A stretch of 64,000 nucleotides of DNA, taken from positions 1-64,000 of the forward strand of contig NZ_VDCZ01000009.1 in assembly GCF_006491645.1 (NCBI RefSeq), given 5' to 3'. The stretch is from Flavobacterium profundi (GTDB lineage Bacteria; Bacteroidota; Bacteroidia; Flavobacteriales; Flavobacteriaceae). The notes under the pieces were generated by a model. The model worked only from the letters and a program-made list of their open reading frames with translations. It searched no databases and was not told the origin of the DNA. Every line of letters starts with the position of its first letter. The first letter of the stretch is position 1. A program made the position numbers and the translations under genes. Below are positions 10,409 through 18,670 of this stretch, piece after piece.

Positions 10409-10819
10409 TTATTTATTCTTTTTAGATTCTTCCAATACGGTTATGCTTTCTTCTGTCATAATTTCAGTTGGACTAACTACGTTTCCAATAAAACTTGCAG
10501 TATGATAACCATCTTTATCGTTATAAACTACTTCAATTGAAAAAATTCCAAGGGTAGTAGGTTCAATAATAACTGTTTTTTCATTATTGTTGCCAATAAT
10601 TTTTAAGCTTCCTAAGCTCTTTTTGTTCTTAGTATTGGTTAAATTGTTATTTACATCCCATTGATAAGAATCAAAATCCTGTAAACTGTTTATAGAAAAG
10701 GTTGTGCTTTGACCTAAAATAACTGTAAAATAACCTGAAATAGCTCCGTTGTTTGATTGAGAGAAACCCGTAGCGCAAAATCCAATTGCAATTGCTAATG
10801 TAAGAATAAGTTTTTTCAT
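10409..10819 (-). CDS. Secreted Ig-like protein, paralog A
   Basis: A 136-aa exported protein with a signal peptide (MKKLILTLAIAIGFCATGFSQ) and one small beta-rich domain. The domain carries GYFTVILGQ, YQWDVNN, TVIIEPTTLG and GYHTASFIGNVVSPTEI, and the protein ends in a charged Lys-rich tail. It resembles PKD/Ig-fold modules, but I know no family name. It is clearly paralogous to the protein at 11,150-11,563 (same motifs in the same order, about half identical by eye), and both genes share a conserved upstream element. Function unknown. Confidence 0.75.
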   Translation of the reverse strand: MKKLILTLAIAIGFCATGFSQSNNGAISGYFTVILGQSTTFSINSLQDFDSYQWDVNNNLTNTKNKKSLGSLKIIGNNNEKTVIIEPTTLGIFSIEVVYNDKDGYHTASFIGNVVSPTEIMTEESITVLEESKKNK

Positions 10820-10836
10820 TTTTTTGGGGTTTTAGT

Positions 10837-10870
10837 GTTCCTTTTGGTCTTGAACATTTTGCGACCTCAT
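10837..10870 (-). promoter_or_regulatory. Conserved leader element of paralog A
   Basis: A 34-bp element 17 bp upstream of the start, nearly identical to 11,580-11,614 ahead of the paralog. On the coding strand the order is GGTC ... GTTC-AA-GACC ... GAAC, so two 4-bp complementary pairs interleave, as in a small pseudoknot or overlapping operators. The function is unknown. The rest of the 10,820-11,149 gap is AT-rich and otherwise empty apart from the terminator at 11,054-11,086. Confidence 0.5.
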
Positions 10871-11053
10871 ACTTTTTAAAGTGCTAGTATAAATCCACAA
10901 TACTTTGAATAAATCTTTAATTTGTTTTTATAAATATAGGAATATAATTTTAAATAATTATGTTTTTTTGTTAAAAAACAAAGATTAAGTGTGTGTTTTT
11001 ATCGGTAAAAAGCTTAAAAGTCTAATAAAACAAGGGTTTTTGTAATAATATTG

Positions 11054-11086
11054 TAAAAAAAAAAGACCTCTCAGTAGGAAGAGGTC
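11054..11086 (-). terminator. Intrinsic terminator of paralog B
   Basis: GACCTCT/AGAGGTC stem with an 8-nt loop, followed on the minus strand by a run of T (A-run at 11,054-11,064 on the plus strand). It lies about 65 bp past the stop of the 137-aa gene. Confidence 0.75.
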
Positions 11087-11149
11087 ATTCTAACAAGAAA
11101 ATTTATTTATAGTTGTTTATTAGTTTATAGTGTTTGTTTGTTGTTTGTC

Positions 11150-11563
11150 TTACTTATTTGTTTTTTTGTCCTTAACGTAAGTTACCTGAGTTTTTTCAGA
11201 TAGGATTTCTGTAGGGCTAACAACATTACCCATAAATGATGCAGTGTGATATCCTTTTTCATCCATATAAGATAATTGAAGGGAAAAAGCACCAACAGCA
11301 GTTGGTTCTATTACGATACTTTTATTAGTATCAGTACCAACAATCTTTAAGGTACCAATGGTTTGATTGTCAGTTGAAGTATAATGATTGTTTACGTCCC
11401 AATCATAGCAATTGTCACATTGCGCATCAGGAGTAGCTGTAAAAGTGGTAGGTTGACCTAAAATTACAGTAAAGTAACCCGTAATTGTTCCGTCGTTGCA
11501 TTGTGAGTAACCTCCTAGGCTATATAATAAGGCAACTAGTAATGTAAATGTAAAGTTTTTCAT
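11150..11563 (-). CDS. Secreted Ig-like protein, paralog B
   Basis: A 137-aa exported protein with a signal peptide (MKNFTFTLLVALLYSLGGYSQ) and the same single domain as the 10,409-10,819 product: GYFTVILGQPTTF, DWDVNNHY, IVIEPTAVGAFSL, GYHTASFMGNVVSPTEI and a Lys-rich tail. It differs by having a CDNC cysteine pair (about residues 50-53) that its paralog lacks, and a cysteine just after the signal peptide. The tandem arrangement and the duplicated leader indicate a local gene duplication including the regulatory region. Function unknown. Confidence 0.75.
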   Translation of the reverse strand: MKNFTFTLLVALLYSLGGYSQCNDGTITGYFTVILGQPTTFTATPDAQCDNCYDWDVNNHYTSTDNQTIGTLKIVGTDTNKSIVIEPTAVGAFSLQLSYMDEKGYHTASFMGNVVSPTEILSEKTQVTYVKDKKTNK

Positions 11564-11579
11564 TTTTGGGCTATTTTTT

Positions 11580-11614
11580 GTTCCATATGGTCTTGAACGT
11601 TAATGCGACCTCAT
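11580..11614 (-). promoter_or_regulatory. Conserved leader element of paralog B
   Basis: A 35-bp copy of the element at 10,837-10,870, at the same distance from its gene. It shares GTTCC, TGGTCTTGAAC and GCGACCTCAT, while the spacer between the last two differs in sequence and by one base. The conserved blocks thus stand out against a diverged spacer. Confidence 0.5.
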
Positions 11615-11928
11615 GTTATTTAATGTGTAAACATGTTTGCACAATGTGTAGGTAAATAATTGGTAACTAATGTTTTAAAAACTTAAGTAAAAGTAAATGA
11701 TGTTTTTCAATTTTATTTACAACTATTTTGCCGAAAATGTTAAACTTTATGTATAAAAGTGATATTACCGACAAAAGGCTTGTTTGTTCATTAAAAATGT
11801 TAACAAAATCTTAATTAAGCGAAGTTTGAATGTTAAAAAAATATACTAAGGGTTTCTAAAAAACTTAAAATGTTTAGATGTTTTATGGAACTCAAATGAG
11901 TTTGTTATCTTTGTACTAATATTATTTT
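11615..11928. other. Intergenic region without a gene
   Basis: Divergent AT-rich spacer between paralog B and the cysteine desulfurase. The only sites I see are the leader element at its left side and a TATCTTTG -7 box at 11,906-11,913 reading towards the desulfurase, 16 bp before its ATG. Confidence 0.6.
11906..11913 (+). promoter_or_regulatory. -7 promoter box (TATCTTTG)
   Basis: Match to TAnnTTTG immediately upstream of the cysteine desulfurase start at 11,929. Confidence 0.5.
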
Positions 11929-13050
11929 ATGGAAAAAATATATTTAGATAATGCAGCTACAACTCCTTTAAGAAAAGAGGTTATAGCAGAAATAACATCA
12001 GTTTTATCAGAGCATTTTGGTAATCCTTCTTCATCACATAGTTTTGGTAGATCTGCAAAAAATAGCATGGAATCTTCCAGAAAAAAGATTGCGAAGCTAC
12101 TTGGAGCTTCTGCGTCTGAAATTATTTTTACTTCAAGTGCTACTGAAGGAATAAATTGGATATTAAGAAATGCTATTAAGGATTTAGGGGTAAAAAGGAT
12201 TATTACTTCTCCTTTAGAACATCATGCTACTTTACATACTGTTGAAGTTTTAGTAAAAGAATATGATGTAACCATTGAATATCTGCCAGTACAAAAAGAG
12301 GGTAGTTTGTTGTTTTCTGATTTGGAATCGCTTTTAAAAGATGAGATTGTTACTTTAGTGGCTTTAATGCATGTGAACAATGAAACGGGTGAAATGATTG
12401 ATATTGAACGTATGGGTCAATTGTGTAAAGAAAACAAAGCTTATTTTCTATGTGACGCGGTACAGTCAATAGGAAAATATCCTTTTGATTTGAATGCCTT
12501 GAATCTTGACTTTCTAGTAGGAACTGCTCATAAATTTCATGGCCCAAAAGGAATCGGTTTTACCTACATGAAAAAAAATGCAATATTACAACCCATGATT
12601 TATGGTGGCGAACAAGAAAAAGGATTTCGTGCCGGTACAGAAGCCGTTCATCAAATTGCAGGAATGGCAAAAGCTTTAGAAATTTCATATGCTAAGTTAG
12701 AAGAAGAAAAAGAATACGTTTCAGATTTAAAAGAGTATTGTGAAGTACAACTCAAAGAAGCTTTTCCTGAGTGTGCCATCATTGGAAAACATACTTTTTA
12801 TAATATTATCAACGTTGTATTGCCTTTTGATAAAAGTAAAACAGCAATGCTTTTGTTTTCTTTAGATATGAAAGGTATAGCTGTTTCAAGAGGAAGTGCT
12901 TGTCAAAGTGGAAGTAGTAAGCCTTCTCATGTTTTAGCTGCTTTTCTATCACCTGAGGAACAACAAAAGCCTAATATTAGAATTTCAATGAGTCATTTCA
13001 ATACAAAAGAAGAAATTGATTATTTGATTAGTGTTTTAAAAACGATTTAA
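11929..13050 (+). CDS. Cysteine desulfurase (NifS/IscS-like)
   Basis: A 373-aa PLP enzyme that would release sulfur from L-cysteine for Fe-S cluster or thio-cofactor synthesis. It shows YLDNAATTPLR at the N-terminus, FGNPSSSHSFGR, the TSSATEGINW loop, the PLP-stacking His in SPLEHHATLHT, the Asp/Gln motif CDAVQSIGKYPFD, Schiff-base lysine K202 in GTAHKFHGPKGIG, FRAGTEAV, and the catalytic cysteine C325 in SRGSACQSGSSKPSHVL. The NifS/IscS architecture is complete. There is no iscU or suf gene next to it, so which scaffold it serves is unknown. It is a single gene between its own promoter box and a bidirectional terminator. Confidence 0.93.
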   Translation: MEKIYLDNAATTPLRKEVIAEITSVLSEHFGNPSSSHSFGRSAKNSMESSRKKIAKLLGASASEIIFTSSATEGINWILRNAIKDLGVKRIITSPLEHHATLHTVEVLVKEYDVTIEYLPVQKEGSLLFSDLESLLKDEIVTLVALMHVNNETGEMIDIERMGQLCKENKAYFLCDAVQSIGKYPFDLNALNLDFLVGTAHKFHGPKGIGFTYMKKNAILQPMIYGGEQEKGFRAGTEAVHQIAGMAKALEISYAKLEEEKEYVSDLKEYCEVQLKEAFPECAIIGKHTFYNIINVVLPFDKSKTAMLLFSLDMKGIAVSRGSACQSGSSKPSHVLAAFLSPEEQQKPNIRISMSHFNTKEEIDYLISVLKTI

Positions 13051-13067
13051 AAATAGTATTCATAAAT

Positions 13068-13099
13068 AAAAAAGGAGATTCAATTGAATCTCCTTTTTT
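13068..13099. terminator. Bidirectional palindromic terminator
   Basis: The perfect palindrome GGAGATTCAATTGAATCTCC (13,074-13,093) is flanked by A and T runs. It serves both the desulfurase and the convergent E1 gene. Confidence 0.85.
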
Positions 13100-13100
13100 A

Positions 13101-15506
13101 TTAGTATAAATTTGGATATTTAGAAGGATTGGTTTCGTTCATAATTCCATATATTTTTTCATAAATATCTTCTGCACTTGGTTTGGAGAAATAATCTCCA
13201 TCGGTTCCATAAGCAGGACGGTGCGGTTGAGCTGTTAAAGTTTGAGGTTCACTATCTAAGTGGAAAAATCCTTTTTGTTTTTCTAAAACTTCTTGTAAAA
13301 TATAAGCACTTGCGCCTCCAGGTACATCTTCATCTACGATTAATAAACGATTTGTCTTTTCTAAACTTTTCACAATATCCTGATTGATATCGAAAGGTAA
13401 CAACGTTTGAATGTCGATAATTTCAACATCAATACCTGTTTCTAAAAGTTCTTTAGCAGCTTGTTCTACTAATCGTAAGGTAGAGCCATAAGAAACAACG
13501 GTTATGTCTGAGCCTTCTTTAATCGTTTCCACAACTCCAATTGGTGTTTTGAATTCTCCTATGTTTGTAGGTTTCTTTTCTTTTAAACGATAACCATTTA
13601 AACATTCAATTAATAATGCTGGTTCGTCAGTTTCTAATAATGTATTGTAAAAGCCAGCTGCTTTAGTCATGTTTCTTGGAACTAACACGTGTATACCTCT
13701 AATAGCATTCAAAATCATTCCCATAGGAGAGCCTGCATGCCAAATACCTTCTAATCGATGTCCGCGAGTTCTAATGATTAATGGTGCTTTTTGTTTTCCG
13801 TGTGTTCTATATTGTAAAGTGGCTAAATCATCACTCATGATTTGAATGGCATACAATAAATAGTCCAAATATTGAATTTCAGCAATAGGTCTTAAACCTC
13901 TCATGGCTAAACCAATACCTTGTCCTAAAATTGTAGCTTCTCTAATTCCAGCATCAGCAACACGCAAGTCCCCGTATTTTTCTTGCATGCCTTCTAAGCC
14001 TTGATTTACATCACCAATGTTACCACTATCTTCACCAAAAATTACGGTTTCAGGATACTTTTCAAAAATTGCATCAAAGTTATCCCTTAATATTAAACGC
14101 GCATCTACTTCTTCATTATTGTCATCGTAAGTTGGTAAAACCTCATTTACGGAAAACACATTTTTATCAGATTGTGAATATAAGTGTGAACTAAATTTAG
14201 GTTGAATTTTTTCTATATACGATGTAATCCAACTCGCTAAAGTATTCCTTGTAGCTTCATTAATAATTAAGCGAAGTACTTTTCTAGCGGTAGTTAAAAT
14301 GTCTTTACGAATTGGCTCTTTAATAGAGGCTAAATCATTCGCATATTTTTCAATGAAAACTTTATTGGTGCTTTCTTTTGCAATAGATTGAAGTAAAGTA
14401 ACTAATTCATTTAATTCATTTTTTATAGGATTATTATAAGCTGCCCAAGCTGCTTTTTTTCCTTCCAAAACTTGTTTTTTAGCTAACGAATTAATTTCTT
14501 CAATTTCTTCTTCAGTAGCAATATTGTTGCTAATCATCCAAAGTTTCATTTGTTCGATACAATCAAACTCCTTTTCCCATTCTAAGCGGTCTTTGCTTTT
14601 ATATCTTTCATGACTTCCTGAGGTAGAATGTCCTTGAGGTTGTGTTAATTCATTTACGTGGATTAAAACTGGTACATGCTCTTCTCGTGCTATTTTACCT
14701 GCTTTTTCATAAACATCAATCAATGATGGGTAATCCCAACCTTTTACGCGAAGTATTTCGTAGCCTTTATTTTCATCATCTCTTTGAAAACCTTTTAAGA
14801 TTTCAGAGATGTTTTCTTTTGTTGTTTGATGTCTTGCGTGAACAGAAATTCCATATTCATCATCCCAAACACTCATTACCATTGGAACTTGTAAAACTCC
14901 AGCAGCATTTATAGTTTCAAAAAATAGCCCTTCAGAAGTGGAAGCATTTCCAATAGTTCCCCAAGCAACTTCATTTCCTTGTATTGAAAATTGGGTGTGA
15001 TTTTTTAATTCAGCAACATTTCTAAATAGCTTTGAAGCCTGAGCTAAACCTAATAAACGAGGCATTTGTCCAGCAGTAGGAGAAATATCTGCGCTTGAGT
15101 TTTTTTGTTCGGTTAGATTTTTCCAGTTGCCTTTTTCATCTAAACTATGCGTAGCAAAATGACCACCCATTTGTCTTCCAGCACTCATTGGGTCAAAATC
15201 AATATCAGTATGACCATACAGACCAGCAAAAAACTGTTCAATAGTCAATTGGTTAATTGCCATCATAAAGGTTTGGTCACGATAATAACCCGATCTAAAA
15301 TCTCCATTTTTGAAAGCTTTAGCCATAGCTAATTGTGGTACTTCTTTACCATCACCAAAAATACCAAACTTTGCTTTCCCTGTTAATACTTCTCGTCTTC
15401 CTAATAAACTACATTCTCTACTGATAATAGCAGTCTTATAGTCTTTTAGGACTTCTGTTTTAAAATCTTGAAAAGATAAAGTTTCTTTTGTGACAGAATT
15501 ACTCAT
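13101..15506 (-). CDS. Fused E1 alpha/beta subunit of a 2-oxoacid dehydrogenase
   Basis: An 801-aa TPP-dependent dehydrogenase, of the kind annotated in Bacteroidota as pyruvate or branched-chain 2-oxoacid dehydrogenase E1. The N-terminal half is the alpha domain (SREC... GREVLTGKAKFGIFGDGKEVPQLA, DYRDQTF-like GYYRDQTFMM, GRQMGGHF, the TPP region GNASTSEGLFFETINAAG, QPQGHSTSGSHERY phosphorylation-loop-like segment). The C-terminal half from about residue 455 is the beta domain (VIFGEDSGNIGDVNQGLEG, RVADAGIREATILGQGIG, EIQYLDYLLYA, RTRGHRLEGIWHAGSPMG, LLIVDEDVPGGASAYI). ATG at 15,506 (MSNSVTKETLS) is preferred over one at 15,551, as a TATATTTG box (15,536-15,529) sits between them. The exact keto-acid substrate is unclear. 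Confidence 0.9.
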   Translation of the reverse strand: MSNSVTKETLSFQDFKTEVLKDYKTAIISRECSLLGRREVLTGKAKFGIFGDGKEVPQLAMAKAFKNGDFRSGYYRDQTFMMAINQLTIEQFFAGLYGHTDIDFDPMSAGRQMGGHFATHSLDEKGNWKNLTEQKNSSADISPTAGQMPRLLGLAQASKLFRNVAELKNHTQFSIQGNEVAWGTIGNASTSEGLFFETINAAGVLQVPMVMSVWDDEYGISVHARHQTTKENISEILKGFQRDDENKGYEILRVKGWDYPSLIDVYEKAGKIAREEHVPVLIHVNELTQPQGHSTSGSHERYKSKDRLEWEKEFDCIEQMKLWMISNNIATEEEIEEINSLAKKQVLEGKKAAWAAYNNPIKNELNELVTLLQSIAKESTNKVFIEKYANDLASIKEPIRKDILTTARKVLRLIINEATRNTLASWITSYIEKIQPKFSSHLYSQSDKNVFSVNEVLPTYDDNNEEVDARLILRDNFDAIFEKYPETVIFGEDSGNIGDVNQGLEGMQEKYGDLRVADAGIREATILGQGIGLAMRGLRPIAEIQYLDYLLYAIQIMSDDLATLQYRTHGKQKAPLIIRTRGHRLEGIWHAGSPMGMILNAIRGIHVLVPRNMTKAAGFYNTLLETDEPALLIECLNGYRLKEKKPTNIGEFKTPIGVVETIKEGSDITVVSYGSTLRLVEQAAKELLETGIDVEIIDIQTLLPFDINQDIVKSLEKTNRLLIVDEDVPGGASAYILQEVLEKQKGFFHLDSEPQTLTAQPHRPAYGTDGDYFSKPSAEDIYEKIYGIMNETNPSKYPNLY

Positions 15507-15528
15507 AGTATTAATTTTGATATTGCCA

Positions 15529-15536
15529 CAAATATA
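15529..15536 (-). promoter_or_regulatory. -7 promoter box (TATATTTG) for the E1 gene
   Basis: Minus-strand TATATTTG, 22 bp upstream of the chosen start at 15,506. It supports the shorter reading frame. Confidence 0.55.
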
Positions 15537-15683
15537 GTTAAACGCGGTCAAAAAAGCAATAGGAGAAGCTTCTAAATATTAATAATTATTATAAATTTAT
15601 TCTATTTAATATAAATACTGTATTTATTGTCGTTTTTATTCATTGTTTATTGATAATTATTCAATAAATCAACAAATAATTGT

Positions 15684-18500
15684 TTAAAACCATTTTCTGG
15701 TAAATAAAGAAACTAATGTTCTAGGGCTAATTGTAATTATAAATCGAATTTTTTCAGGATAATTTTTATCATTCAATTCAAAACCATTTGAAGATTGCAC
15801 AGGTAAAAATAATTCAAAATAATCGGGAACTAGATTCAAATGAATTCCAGAATCATATAAGAATTGTGCAGACATACCATTGTTTTTAACCAATCCAATG
15901 TCTCCATAGACTTGTACCCAATTCCAGATATTTAAAGAAGCATTGATGGTTGTCATCCAATCATTAGCGTAGCGCGTATCTAATTTCGATTTAAAACCTC
16001 CTTCAGAATAAATAAATTGTTGGCTGAATAAACCTACCGATTCACTTCTGCCTAAAAGATTGGTTTGAAAGGTAAGATCTACTGGCTTTTCCAGTCCAAA
16101 TCGGTGAGAAGTATTGTTAGGATTGGAATAAATAAATTTTCCTGCAAATAAGCGTAAACTGAGTTGACGATTATTTTCAAATAATTTTCTGTAATTGATT
16201 TCGGTGCTAATGTTACCAAAATTATTAGAAATTTGGACTTGGTTCGAAATATTGAATGTTTTCGTTATTTCGGATTGTGAATTCGTATAGGAAGCACTAA
16301 ATACTGAAAAATTGGATTGAGAAGGGTTTTGAACAACTGTCGATGAAACTTCTTTATTAATGAAAAATTGTTTCACTTGTATGTATTCCATTTTATTACT
16401 TCTCAAATCTTTGTCTCTAAAAACAAACTGAACAGAAGGAATGATTCGCGTGTATTTAGCGTCAGGAGCATAATGAAGTTGGTTCCCACTTAATCCATAA
16501 ATAATACGATATAATTTACTGTCATCTCTTACATAATCGTCAACCGATGTAGCAAAATGTCCTATGATGGAATTGGTATTTGTAGAATAAAACGGTGCTA
16601 CTGTAAAGTTATAGGGTTTGTTCAATAAAGATCGATTATTAAAGCGAACCCCTAACGATAAACCATCATAAAGATTGAAATCAAATTCGGGCATGTAAAA
16701 AATTTGATTGTAATTGGGTTCTTCTAAATCTTTGTAAAAATTGAATTTTATAGGTCTGTGATTGAAGAAAAAACCTTTTAAAGATTTCCAATTATTTCTT
16801 AAATTGTATTCTGGAACTTCATTCTTATAATTCAATACTACTTTGGTAATATCCTTTTTAGGAAAAGTAATAATCGTATCCGTTTTAATGTTTTTCAACC
16901 ATTTTTTAGAAATAATACTATCTTCTTTTAACTGATATAATGCAATAGGAACATTTGTCTTCGTTTTGTTTTTTATTTTTAAGGTTACCTGATCCGACTC
17001 TTTTTTTAAATGTGTAATCTTAAAATCAATGATAGCTCTACTATCTATTAAAGTTTGGAAAAACCAATTGATGTCTTTTGAAGTATTTTTTTTCAAAATC
17101 ATTTCAAAATCAGTATCATTGGTTTGAAAATCCTGATTCATCACCATGAATTCTTGAATTGAATTTTCTACAATGTCGTTTTCTAAATAAGCATCTAAGT
17201 ATTGCAAACTTAAGCCAGCTTTGTATTTATTAGCAATCTGTTCATTAAATTTAATCAATCTGTTTTTGGGAAAACTTAATGGTTGGTCTAAGTTTTTTCT
17301 AGCCATTAATAAATACAAATAGTTGTACTGCTGATTAAAATCAAGATTGATAAAATGATAGGATTTTAACAATTTGAGTTTGGCTAAATTTCCAGTCATT
17401 TTCATCTCTGGATGAAACTCGTTAATGTATCGCATCATCACAAATACCTGAATTCCATCAATAATCCATTGCTCTTTTCTCTGGTTGATTTGAAGATTAT
17501 TCTTTAGGAAATTATTGGTGTACGTTTTTAAAAATTGCAATTCGAATATAAAATCATCTGAAAAAGGTCTTAAAAAGGAAGGCAATTGATTTAAGCCATA
17601 AAAAGGTTGTTTGGCGTAATCTTCTTTTGAAACAATTATTTTTTGGATACTAGAATTACCAATATTTTCTGATACAAAATGGGTTATTCTATCTACAATT
17701 ATAGCTTTTTGAAAAGGTTCAATTTTACTTTCTAAATTGGTACTCACCTCTACAATTTCATTCTTGTAGTTAATAAACTCGTCTTTTGGAGTAAGACATA
17801 ATGTAAAGTCTGTTCTCTTGGAACCTAGAAGTGTGTAGACATCAAAATCTGATTGTGAACTAGTACTTTCCAAATTTAAATCAGAAACTACATTCCATTT
17901 TTTTGGAGCTTCAATAGTTATTGCATAATCCGTTGGAGCATTGGCAATATCATCTAAATTTTCATTACTATATTGAACGAATAGTTTGTTTTCAAATCGA
18001 GCAGGAGCTAAGAACCAATTTTTTAAATATAATTTTCCGTCATCACCAAACCCATATTTAGTAAATCGTTCATTCGGAATTTTAACGGTATAGGATAAAT
18101 TTATTGTTGTACTGGCATTAGGAATTAGTGGATTTTCTAACGTTACAACAATTAAATCCAAATGATTTTTAGGTCTTTCCCAATCGATATTCTTAAAAGT
18201 AGCATCGGAAATATTGTGAATGGTAGTAGCTCCTCTGTCTTCCTCTTTAGCCAAATGAAAGGCTCTTACATACTCGTCAGAGAAACGCTTGGCTAAATTA
18301 GAACTTTTAGAAGAAAAGGCATGGTTCCAATCGTTTAAAACAATAGTGGTTAGGGTTTCGTTACTGGTGTTCACATATTGCAATTGCTGTTGGACCAAAA
18401 GTGTTTTTTCCTCTGGATTTACCCGAACAGTAATGGTAGTATTATGTTGAGAAAAACTGAGATATGTAACGAACAATAAAAGTAAACCTTTAATTTTCAA
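15684..18500 (-). CDS. M1-like (gluzincin) peptidase relative without zinc motif, with outer-membrane barrel
   Basis: A 938-aa exported protein with a signal peptide (MKIKGLLLLFVTYLSFSQ). Residues about 20-480 follow the plan of M1 aminopeptidases: an N-terminal beta domain, a peptidase-like domain, and the segment KEQWIIDGIQVFVMMRY that corresponds to the WxxEGxxxY helix. Where the HExxH zinc motif is expected the sequence reads FELQF (residues 319-323), and the downstream Glu is also replaced (DGIQVF), so catalysis looks lost. The C-terminal ~350 residues alternate aromatic beta strands and end in KWF with a terminal Phe, as expected for an outer-membrane beta-barrel. Proposed role: an outer-membrane receptor or structural protein. 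Monocistronic. Confidence 0.65.
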   Translation of the reverse strand: MKIKGLLLLFVTYLSFSQHNTTITVRVNPEEKTLLVQQQLQYVNTSNETLTTIVLNDWNHAFSSKSSNLAKRFSDEYVRAFHLAKEEDRGATTIHNISDATFKNIDWERPKNHLDLIVVTLENPLIPNASTTINLSYTVKIPNERFTKYGFGDDGKLYLKNWFLAPARFENKLFVQYSNENLDDIANAPTDYAITIEAPKKWNVVSDLNLESTSSQSDFDVYTLLGSKRTDFTLCLTPKDEFINYKNEIVEVSTNLESKIEPFQKAIIVDRITHFVSENIGNSSIQKIIVSKEDYAKQPFYGLNQLPSFLRPFSDDFIFELQFLKTYTNNFLKNNLQINQRKEQWIIDGIQVFVMMRYINEFHPEMKMTGNLAKLKLLKSYHFINLDFNQQYNYLYLLMARKNLDQPLSFPKNRLIKFNEQIANKYKAGLSLQYLDAYLENDIVENSIQEFMVMNQDFQTNDTDFEMILKKNTSKDINWFFQTLIDSRAIIDFKITHLKKESDQVTLKIKNKTKTNVPIALYQLKEDSIISKKWLKNIKTDTIITFPKKDITKVVLNYKNEVPEYNLRNNWKSLKGFFFNHRPIKFNFYKDLEEPNYNQIFYMPEFDFNLYDGLSLGVRFNNRSLLNKPYNFTVAPFYSTNTNSIIGHFATSVDDYVRDDSKLYRIIYGLSGNQLHYAPDAKYTRIIPSVQFVFRDKDLRSNKMEYIQVKQFFINKEVSSTVVQNPSQSNFSVFSASYTNSQSEITKTFNISNQVQISNNFGNISTEINYRKLFENNRQLSLRLFAGKFIYSNPNNTSHRFGLEKPVDLTFQTNLLGRSESVGLFSQQFIYSEGGFKSKLDTRYANDWMTTINASLNIWNWVQVYGDIGLVKNNGMSAQFLYDSGIHLNLVPDYFELFLPVQSSNGFELNDKNYPEKIRFIITISPRTLVSLFTRKWF

Positions 18501-18646
18501 AGCATTTTTATAATAAGATTACAATTTTAGTGAAAAGTTGCGTCATTTTGTAGGTTTTACCCTTAAAATCTCCTTAGATTTTTATGAAACCAGTTTAATG
18601 TTAATAAAATCAATGCCTTATCATTAGGGAAGTTAATCTTAATGCC

Positions 18647-18654
18647 TACATTTG
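18647..18654 (+). promoter_or_regulatory. -7 promoter box (TACATTTG)
   Basis: Match to TAnnTTTG, 16 bp before the ATG of the secreted endonuclease gene at 18,671. Confidence 0.5.
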
Positions 18655-18670
18655 TAAAAAAAAAGAAAAT

